Below, in pieces: positions 1 through 4,469 of a stretch of 12,328 bases of DNA. Within the stretch, counting starts at the first letter, position 1, and the number at the start of each line of letters is the position of its first letter. The translations under genes and the position numbers were made by a program. The DNA is from Anaerococcus vaginalis (GTDB lineage: Bacteria; Bacillota; Clostridia; Tissierellales; Peptoniphilaceae). The stretch spans positions 1-12,328 of the forward strand of contig JAGZMY010000025.1 in NCBI GenBank assembly GCA_018363915.1. The letters are read 5' to 3'. The notes below the pieces were generated by a model that was not told where the DNA came from, ran no database searches, and saw only the letters and a list, made by a program, of their open reading frames with translations.

Positions 1-1
1 T

Positions 2-88
2 AAAGACTTTAAGTCTAAAAAGGTATCAAAGTATGCCAGAGATAATAAAAATGTAAATATGACACTTAAAAGGCGATTAGAAAATTAA
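2..88 (+). CDS. C-terminal tail of an unidentified gene (5' end outside window)
   Basis: An open frame enters from the left edge and reads 28 codons to TAA at 86-88. The visible tail is very basic (KYARDNKNVNMTLKRRLEN). I do not recognise the family. A basic C-terminus in this position fits a nucleic-acid-binding protein of the mobile element, but that is inference. The stop codon lies inside the left arm and loop of the terminator that follows, as expected when a real gene ends there, and this is the main support for its being coding. Confidence 0.4.
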   Translation, partial: KDFKSKKVSKYARDNKNVNMTLKRRLEN

Positions 89-107
89 AAATCTAATCGT
101 CTTTTTT
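68..107 (+). terminator. Rho-independent terminator upstream of the tnpW-like gene
   Basis: The arms 68-81 and 92-105 can pair over 14 bp with one G-U pair; the core is CGATTAGA/TCTAATCG. The loop is A-rich and the U-tract is TTTTTT at 102-107. It ends the gene at the left edge and sits 26 bases before the next start codon. No promoter is evident between it and that gene, so transcription of the tnpW-like gene may depend on readthrough. Confidence 0.85.
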
Positions 108-133
108 ATCGAAACAAACAGGAGGAAAAATAT

Positions 134-319
134 ATGCACGAAAATAAAAATGAACAGAATACGGGAACAAAAACCATAAAGAAAATTGGTAAAGCAACCT
201 ATGAGGTTGTTGTTCACTTTAATGAAAATGCAACGGAAACAATGCAAGACAAATTAAAACGCATAATGATTAGAGAAATGGAGAGAGAAAAACATCAAAA
301 AGTCGATAAAAATGATTAG
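134..319 (+). CDS. TnpW-like small transposon-encoded protein
   Basis: This 61-residue protein has the layout I associate with the TnpW family of small proteins carried by Firmicutes conjugative elements. A polar, variable N-terminus is followed by a core around IKKIGKATYEVVVHFNEN and a basic helical segment, KLKRIMIREMERE. The biochemical role of TnpW proteins is not established. No membrane segment or signal peptide is visible. The start is well supported by AGGAGG at 120-125, eight bases before the ATG. Its stop falls about a dozen bases before the recognisable part of the truncated virD4, so the gene lies right at the presumed deletion junction. The family call rests on remembered similarity and the element context. 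Confidence 0.65.
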   Translation: MHENKNEQNTGTKTIKKIGKATYEVVVHFNENATETMQDKLKRIMIREMEREKHQKVDKND

Positions 320-330
320 AAAGTCCTTGA

Positions 331-1146
331 CAAGTTGTTACAGGAAAAACTGCCAAGTCAATCCTTATATCCTGTGGAGCAAGGCTTGCTCCATTTGATA
401 TTCAGGAACTTAGGGACTTAATGAAAGAAGATGAACTGGAGCTTGATACACTTGGAGAAAAGAAAACAGCTTTATTCGTAATAATATCAGATACTGACGA
501 TACTTTTAACTTTGTAGTCTCAATAATGTATTCTCAACTATTTAATCTACTATGTGATAAGGCAGATGATGAATATGGCGGAAGACTTCCTGTTCATGTG
601 AGATGCCTACTTGATGAATTCGCAAATATCGGCTTAATTCCTAAATTTGAAAAGCTGATAGCAACTATTAGAAGTAGAGAAATATCAGCTTGTATAATAT
701 TACAAGCACAATCACAACTAAAAAGTATCTATAAAGATAATGCAGATACCATAGTTGGCAATTGTGATTCGACGTTATTTTTAGGAGGCAAAGAAAGAAC
801 AACATTAAAAGAATTATCTGAAAGCCTAGGCAAAGAAACCATAGACCTATATAACACATCAGAAACAAGATCGAATCAAAAGAGTTTTGGACTAAATTAT
901 CAAAAAACTGGTAAGGAACTTATGAGTCAAGATGAAATAACTGTAATGGATGGTGGTAAGTGTATTTATCAGTTAAGAGGAGTAAGACCTTTCTTATCTG
1001 ATAAATTTGATATTACAAAGCATAAGAATTACAAGTTATTGGAAGATTATGATAAGAGAAATATATTTGATATAGAGAAATACCTGCAGAGAAAAGATGA
1101 GGTTAAGTTAAAAGAGAGTATGGTAGTTGAAATATTAGATGAATAA
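331..1146 (+). pseudogene. virD4: VirD4/TraG-type coupling protein, N-terminal half missing
   Basis: VirD4 proteins are hexameric membrane ATPases that bring the relaxase-DNA complex to the type IV channel. Here only the C-terminal half remains. Recognisable sequence begins near 331 (TGKTAKSILISCGARLAPFD), directly after a TGA in the same frame at 328-330, and stays open to TAA at 1144-1146. The Walker B region LLDEFANIG (Asp-Glu at 613-618) and the downstream blocks RSREIS, ILQAQSQL and MDGGKCIYQLRGVRPF are intact. The N-terminal transmembrane segments and the Walker A loop are absent, and the DNA upstream is the unrelated tnpW-like gene. The first ATG in frame, at 421, gives 241 residues against roughly 600 for the family, and no good ribosome binding site precedes it. 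I read this as a 5' deletion rather than a real short protein. Without Walker A it cannot act as a coupling ATPase. Confidence 0.88.
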
Positions 1147-1197
1147 ATTTAAAATTAGAAGTAAGATAGATATTTAGGAAAGATTAAAAGGAAATAC

Positions 1198-1226
1198 TTG
1201 ACAAAAAATATTTTATAACATATAAT
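1198..1226 (+). promoter_or_regulatory. Consensus sigma-A promoter for the AbiF cassette
   Basis: The sequence has TTGACA at 1198-1203 and TATAAT at 1221-1226, separated by exactly 17 bases, which is a perfect match to the vegetative consensus. Transcription should begin near 1232-1234, just ahead of the hairpin RNA at 1239-1276. This is the only consensus-quality promoter I found in the window. It gives the AbiF cassette its own expression, independent of the transfer operon. Confidence 0.9.
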
Positions 1227-1232
1227 AATGCC

Positions 1233-1287
1233 AACAGTACCCGACACGCCTCTTAACAATGCGGACCAAGTCGGGTCATTTGATTTT
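1233..1287 (+). ncRNA. Candidate AbiF-associated structured RNA (abiF RNA-like)
   Basis: A 7-bp stem, ACCCGAC (1239-1245) with GTCGGGT (1270-1276), encloses a 24-base loop. A short inner helix, CGC (1247-1249) with GCG (1261-1263), is possible within it. The RNA would start a few bases downstream of the consensus promoter. After the stem comes CATTTGATTTT, a weak terminator-like tail that would allow readthrough into the gene. A conserved structured RNA (the abiF RNA motif) is known upstream of abiF-type genes, and position, size and G-rich closing stem all agree. In related systems this RNA is proposed to act as the antitoxin of the HEPN protein. The structure is seen in the sequence. The family assignment is from memory, and the function here is inference. 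The 3' end is approximate. Confidence 0.7.
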
Positions 1288-1292
1288 AGGAG
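1288..1292 (+). promoter_or_regulatory. Ribosome binding site that fixes the AbiF start
   Basis: AGGAG lies five bases before the ATG at 1298. The alternative upstream ATG at 1259 lies inside the loop of the hairpin RNA, and no Shine-Dalgarno sequence precedes it (CTCTTAACA). The start at 1298 is therefore preferred. Confidence 0.8.
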
Positions 1293-1297
1293 AAAAA

Positions 1298-2161
1298 ATG
1301 AAAAAAATTCATCAAGAACCGATTAGTATAGAAAATCAAGTAAAAAACTTAATAGACTTAGGACTTTTAGTAGAAGATAAAACTTATGCTGAGAAAATTC
1401 TTGGAAGAATATCCTATTACAGGCTGATTAAAGCTTATAGTATCACGTTAAAAAAAGATGGAAGATATATATCAGGAATGAGTTTTGAAGATATTGTAAG
1501 TTTATATAAATTTGATAGAGAACTTAGACAACTCATATTTGGAACAATAGAACATATTGAAGTTTCTTTAAGAGCAGTTATCACAAACTATTTTTCTTTA
1601 AAATATGGGAACTTTTCACATAAAGATATGAATAATTTTGAGAAACAAAAGGAACAAGAAAGGGTACTAGAAGAATTAACAAGGGAAGTTAAAAGAAATA
1701 GACGCTCACCCTTTATAAAAAACTTTAAAGACAATTATGAAGGCGGAGAAATTCCACTCTATGCAGTGATAGAAGTAGCAAGTTTTGGAACTTTATCTAA
1801 AATGTATAAGAATATGAAAAATGAAGATAAAAGTAAAATTGCAAAAGTCTTTCATACAGACTACCATTACTTTGAATCTTGGATAGAAAATTTTGCCTAT
1901 ATAAGAAATATATGTGCCCATTATGGCAGGCTATATGGAGCAAAGCTTACAAAATCACCAAAGCTATATAAAGAATATTTAAAAAATAATATTTCAAACA
2001 ACACAATATTTGCTACATTAGTAAATCTTAAAATAGTTTCTGAAGAAGAAAATTACAAAAAATTTTACCATGATCTAACAGAACTAATAGTAAGATATGA
2101 AAATATTGAATTAAGACATGCTGGCTTTATAGAAAACTGGAAAGAATTACTAAAACCATAA
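1298..2161 (+). CDS. abiF: Abi_2-family (AbiD/AbiF-type) abortive infection HEPN protein
   Basis: The product from this start has 287 residues. Hallmarks of the Abi_2 family are visible in order: an N-terminal block ISYYRL, a central helix pair FDRELRQLIFGTIEHIEVSLR, and near residues 203-208 the HEPN RNase signature R-x4-H (RNICAH), followed by YGRLYG. HEPN proteins of this kind are RNases. AbiD and AbiF were first described as lactococcal phage-exclusion genes, and AbiF-type proteins paired with an upstream RNA have been linked to RNA-antitoxin systems and to the origin of Cas13. No membrane or signal segment is seen, so it should act in the cytoplasm. It has its own promoter, leader RNA and terminator and interrupts the transfer operon between virD4 and the SSB-like gene, so it is best seen as cargo for phage defence or element maintenance. 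The family call is firm. Activity and partner are inferred. Confidence 0.88.
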   Translation: MKKIHQEPISIENQVKNLIDLGLLVEDKTYAEKILGRISYYRLIKAYSITLKKDGRYISGMSFEDIVSLYKFDRELRQLIFGTIEHIEVSLRAVITNYFSLKYGNFSHKDMNNFEKQKEQERVLEELTREVKRNRRSPFIKNFKDNYEGGEIPLYAVIEVASFGTLSKMYKNMKNEDKSKIAKVFHTDYHYFESWIENFAYIRNICAHYGRLYGAKLTKSPKLYKEYLKNNISNNTIFATLVNLKIVSEEENYKKFYHDLTELIVRYENIELRHAGFIENWKELLKP

Positions 2162-2180
2162 AATTAAATAGAGAAATTTA

Positions 2181-2209
2181 CACCGAAAAAAACATTTCGG
2201 TGTTTTTTT
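2181..2209 (+). terminator. Rho-independent terminator after abiF
   Basis: A perfect 8-bp stem, CACCGAAA (2181-2188) with TTTCGGTG (2195-2202), has a 6-base loop and a run of seven T at 2203-2209. It lies 20 bases past the abiF stop and closes the cassette. It would also block readthrough from the abiF promoter into the secretion genes. Confidence 0.92.
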
Positions 2210-2227
2210 ATGCCCAAAGGAGGAAGA

Positions 2228-2260
2228 ATGAAATATATACGAGATGAGCCGAAAAAATAA
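2228..2260 (+). CDS. Ten-residue ORF between two terminators, possible leader peptide or gene remnant
   Basis: ATG at 2228 is preceded by a near-perfect ribosome binding site, AAAGGAGGAAG (2217-2227), and reads MKYIRDEPKK before TAA at 2258-2260. A strong Shine-Dalgarno on so short an ORF, placed after one terminator and about 38 bases ahead of another, is the layout of an attenuator leader. It could equally be the start of a small gene cut short by the stop, since the frame reads another seven codons to TAA at 2282-2284. No codon bias towards one amino acid suggests a particular sensing role. Translation is unproven. Confidence 0.3.
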   Translation: MKYIRDEPKK

Positions 2261-2298
2261 GATACAGAGAAAAATGAATATTAATCAATAAGAAGTAG

Positions 2299-2327
2299 AA
2301 GCGATAGAAAAAACTATCGCTTTTTTT
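2299..2327 (+). terminator. Rho-independent terminator directly upstream of the SSB-like gene
   Basis: A perfect 9-bp stem, AAGCGATAG (2299-2307) with CTATCGCTT (2314-2322), encloses a loop of six A. A run of seven T at 2321-2327 overlaps the end of the stem. It stands 23 bases before the next start codon, and there is no recognisable promoter in between, so it may work as an attenuator of the secretion operon rather than as a plain operon end. Confidence 0.88.
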
Positions 2328-2350
2328 ATGGAATAAAGGAGATAGAACAA

Positions 2351-2674
2351 ATGGAGAGAGAAATGCTAAATATTAATGGAAATCTAGTAGGAGAAATAAA
2401 AACAACTGCAATAGATACAAAGGAAGGAGAAAAAGAGGTAGCTAACTTCACAATAGTTAGAAAGAACAAAGAAGAAGGAAAGGTTAAAAAAGAATATATC
2501 TACTGTAATCTCTACGGGGAAAAGGTAAAAAGTGTGAAGGAATTTAAAAGTGGAGAATACATCCATATTTTTGGATATTTTAAGGAAACAAAAAAAGAAG
2601 ACAAGACATTTAAAAATTTTATAGTAAAGCACATAAATAAAATTAAAAAAGAAGAAAAAGAGGAGGAAATATAA
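2351..2674 (+). CDS. SSB-like OB-fold single-stranded DNA-binding protein
   Basis: The 107-residue product begins MLNINGNLVGEI after four extra residues. It continues with EVANFTIVRKN, a turn, and YIYCNLYGEKVKSVKEF, then GEYIHIFGYF. This alternation of strands matches the OB-fold core of bacterial single-stranded DNA-binding proteins. It is shorter than housekeeping SSB (about 150-180 residues) and ends in a charged KKEEKEEE tail rather than the usual DDDIPF-type tip. It probably coats single-stranded element DNA during transfer or replication. AAGGAG at 2336-2341 supports ATG 2351; ATG 2363 (MLNING) is a possible alternative. The stop abuts the next ATG without a gap. Confidence 0.7.
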   Translation: MEREMLNINGNLVGEIKTTAIDTKEGEKEVANFTIVRKNKEEGKVKKEYIYCNLYGEKVKSVKEFKSGEYIHIFGYFKETKKEDKTFKNFIVKHINKIKKEEKEEEI

Positions 2675-2890
2675 ATGGAATTTTTTACACAAGCAGTAAA
2701 TGTATTAAAAATATTAGTTACAGCAATTGGTGCAGGGCTTGGAGCATGGGGTGTTATCAACCTGATGGAAGGTTATGGGAATGACAACCCTGGTGCTAAA
2801 TCTCAAGGTATTAAGCAGCTTATGGCTGGAGGGGGAATTGTACTCATAGGTTTAAAACTAATACCGCTATTAGCAAACGTGTTAAAATAA
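2675..2890 (+). CDS. Maff2-family small membrane protein of the transfer apparatus
   Basis: The 71-residue protein has two hydrophobic helices, about residues 8-30 and 48-69, joined by a polar loop, EGYGNDNPGAKSQG. Size, glycine-rich first helix (AIGAGLGAWG) and loop match the Maff2 family found in Tn1549-like elements between the coupling protein and VirB6 genes. Two helices around a short polar loop resemble VirB2-type pilins, so a pilin-like role in the channel is plausible, but it has not been shown to my knowledge. GAGGAGG at 2660-2666 gives a strong ribosome binding site inside the end of the preceding gene, so the two are probably expressed together. Confidence 0.85.
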   Translation: MEFFTQAVNVLKILVTAIGAGLGAWGVINLMEGYGNDNPGAKSQGIKQLMAGGGIVLIGLKLIPLLANVLK

Positions 2891-2891
2891 A

Positions 2892-3755
2892 ATGTTTAAT
2901 ATAGTAGATAAGATCAAAGAGTTTTTTTCGGAGATACTTATTGATATGATCAAGGAAAATTTAAGCGGAATGCTCCTTGATATAAATGACAAAGTATCAA
3001 CGATAGCAAATGAGGTAGGAAAGACTCCGAGTGGATGGAACTCGGAGGTTTTCCACTTCATAAAGTCTATTTCAGAAAATGTTATACTTCCCATAGCAGG
3101 TCTTATCATAACGGCTGTACTATGTATTGAATTAATTCAAATGGTAATGAACAAAAATAATATGCATGACACAGATACCTTTGATTTTTTTAAATATATG
3201 ATAAAAATGTGGATAGCAGTATGGCTTGTATCTCATGCTTTTGACTTTTCTATGGCAGTATTTGATGTGGCACAGAATTTAATAGGAAAGGCAGCAGGTG
3301 TGGCAAATGCTAGTGCAAAAGTTTCTCCAGGTGATATAGCTAATATGGTAGATAGCCTAAAAGGAGAGTCAATAGGAAAATTAATGACTATAGTACTAGA
3401 GACAGCAATTGTAAAGATGATAATTCAAGGGATATCAATACTCATTACAGTTATTCTATACGGCAGGATGATAGAAATATATATTTATACTTCAGTTTGC
3501 GCCATACCTTTTGCCACAATGGGCAATAAAGAATGGGGAAGTATTGGAACAAACTATATAAGAGGGCTCTTCGCACTTGGCTTGCAAGGTTTATTCCTAC
3601 TTATATGCGTAGGAATTTATGCCGTACTTGTTAAGACTTTAAATATATCAGACATACACAAAAGTATTTTTGAATTACTAGGATACACCTTAATACTTGG
3701 TATAACTATGATGAAATCAGGAAGTATTGCAAAATCAATTTTAAATGCTCATTAA
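2892..3755 (+). CDS. virB6: VirB6/TrbL-like polytopic inner-membrane channel protein
   Basis: This 287-residue protein has an amphipathic N-terminal region (residues 1-60), then hydrophobic segments at about 64-86, 101-121, 163-190, 193-210, 225-248 and 258-276. The polar loop between the second and third segments (residues 122-162) would face outside or form the periplasm-like domain of VirB6. VirB6/TrbL proteins form the membrane part of the DNA channel. Position between Maff2 and PrgI is the standard order of this element family. Only one base separates its ATG from the maff2 stop, and no Shine-Dalgarno sequence is visible, so translation most likely depends on coupling to maff2. Confidence 0.82.
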   Translation: MFNIVDKIKEFFSEILIDMIKENLSGMLLDINDKVSTIANEVGKTPSGWNSEVFHFIKSISENVILPIAGLIITAVLCIELIQMVMNKNNMHDTDTFDFFKYMIKMWIAVWLVSHAFDFSMAVFDVAQNLIGKAAGVANASAKVSPGDIANMVDSLKGESIGKLMTIVLETAIVKMIIQGISILITVILYGRMIEIYIYTSVCAIPFATMGNKEWGSIGTNYIRGLFALGLQGLFLLICVGIYAVLVKTLNISDIHKSIFELLGYTLILGITMMKSGSIAKSILNAH

Positions 3756-3772
3756 TAAAAAAGGAGAAGATG

Positions 3773-4030
3773 ATGAAAATTAGAAGAAAAAAGGACAAAA
3801 AAATTAATTTAAAAACACTTGGAACAATAGGACTCCCAATACTTTTAATAGGGGGATATATTACAAGAGAAATACAAAATAGAATGATTATAAGAAAAAC
3901 ATTGGAAGTTTTAGATAATAGAGAAGAAACGAATAAAAAAGTCTTAGAAATAGCAGTGAATATGGGAAAATCACTAGAAGATCTGAACAGAGAAGATATA
4001 TATATCTTTTACTTAGAGGGTTTAGAATAA
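3773..4030 (+). CDS. Small single-pass membrane protein of the transfer operon
   Basis: The 85-residue product has a very basic N-terminus (KIRRKKDKKINLK), one hydrophobic segment at about residues 14-31 (LGTIGLPILLIGGYI), then a charged helical domain ending in YFLEGLE-like acidic sequence. By the positive-inside rule the N-terminus is cytoplasmic. I do not recognise a named family. A small membrane protein at this place, between VirB6-like and PrgI genes, is common in these elements. Two adjacent ATG codons are possible starts (3770 and 3773); AAGGAG at 3761-3766 has better spacing to the second. Its TAA overlaps the next start as TAATG, indicating coupling. Confidence 0.75.
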   Translation: MKIRRKKDKKINLKTLGTIGLPILLIGGYITREIQNRMIIRKTLEVLDNREETNKKVLEIAVNMGKSLEDLNREDIYIFYLEGLE

Positions 4031-4368
4031 TGGCTTATGTAAATGTCCCAAAGGACTTAACAAAAGTAAAAACAAAGGTAGCTCTAAATCTAACAAAAAG
4101 ACAATTAATTGGCTTTACAATTGCAGGTCTAATAGGCTTTCCAGTATATTTAATGGTAAAAAAAGTGCTTCCTAATGACCTATCTATGTTAATTATGATA
4201 GGTGTGTCTTTTCCTATAATATTTGCAACTCTTTATGAAAAGGACGGGATCTATTTTGAAAAATATTTAAAGTATATTATAGATAAGAAAAGACAGACAA
4301 GTATAAGGATATACAAGACAGAATGTATTTATGATATAAAGAAACAAAGAAAGGAAATGAGTAAATGA
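4030..4368 (+). CDS. prgI: PrgI-family (VirB3-like) membrane protein
   Basis: The 112-residue protein starts MAYVNVPKDLTKVKTK and has two hydrophobic segments at about residues 25-44 and 50-68, followed by a basic cytoplasmic tail. This is the layout of the PrgI family, the Gram-positive counterpart of VirB3, which pairs with the VirB4 ATPase at the membrane. The conserved YVxVPKDL opening is a good family marker. It overlaps its upstream neighbour by one base (TAATG) and the natural downstream virB4 start by ATGA at 4365-4368, so all three are translationally linked. Confidence 0.88.
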   Translation: MAYVNVPKDLTKVKTKVALNLTKRQLIGFTIAGLIGFPVYLMVKKVLPNDLSMLIMIGVSFPIIFATLYEKDGIYFEKYLKYIIDKKRQTSIRIYKTECIYDIKKQRKEMSK

Positions 4369-4430
4369 ATCAAATACAGAAAAAACAACAGAAAAAATTA
4401 AATCAAGAAAAAAGAAATTTAAAAAAATAA
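4365..4430 (+). other. virB4: Detached 5' end of virB4 (21 codons, then in-frame stop)
   Basis: ATG at 4365 overlaps the prgI stop as ATGA, the usual coupled start in such operons. It reads 21 lysine- and glutamine-rich codons to TAA at 4428-4430. The same frame then continues without a break through 4431-4469 into the large VirB4 reading frame. The simplest reading is that virB4 naturally begins here and one codon has mutated to TAA within an A-rich stretch. The alternative is a separate coupled mini-ORF. A base-calling error in the A-run is possible, although a single substitution, not a length change, is enough to explain it. Confidence 0.6.
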
Positions 4431-4469
4431 AAAGAAGATTTAAAAAGCATTAGTATAAGTCAAAAAAAG

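Noticed and set aside
327..372. TTGACA at 327-332 as a promoter for the virD4 remnant
   Set aside because: No -10-like hexamer occurs at 16-18 bases downstream; the nearest AT-rich candidate is about 34 bases away.
376..392. Near-perfect 8-bp palindrome GGAGCAAG/CTTGCTCC with one-base spacer
   Set aside because: It lies in conserved VirD4 coding sequence (CGARLAP), has no T-tract, and a one-base loop is unfavourable. Codon content explains it.
668..868. Reverse-strand ORF of 66 codons opposite virD4
   Set aside because: It is antisense to a clearly conserved coding frame, is Phe/Leu/Ile-rich as expected from the complement of AT-rich codons, and has no ribosome binding site.
2384..2760. Reverse-strand ORFs opposite the SSB-like and Maff2 genes
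   Set aside because: They are hydrophobic shadow translations of lysine-rich genes on the + strand, with no start signals or family features.
3023..3048. Inverted repeat CTCCGAGT/ACTCGGAG inside virB6
   Set aside because: It is followed by only a short interrupted T-run and lies mid-gene within conserved coding. I have no support for a regulatory role.
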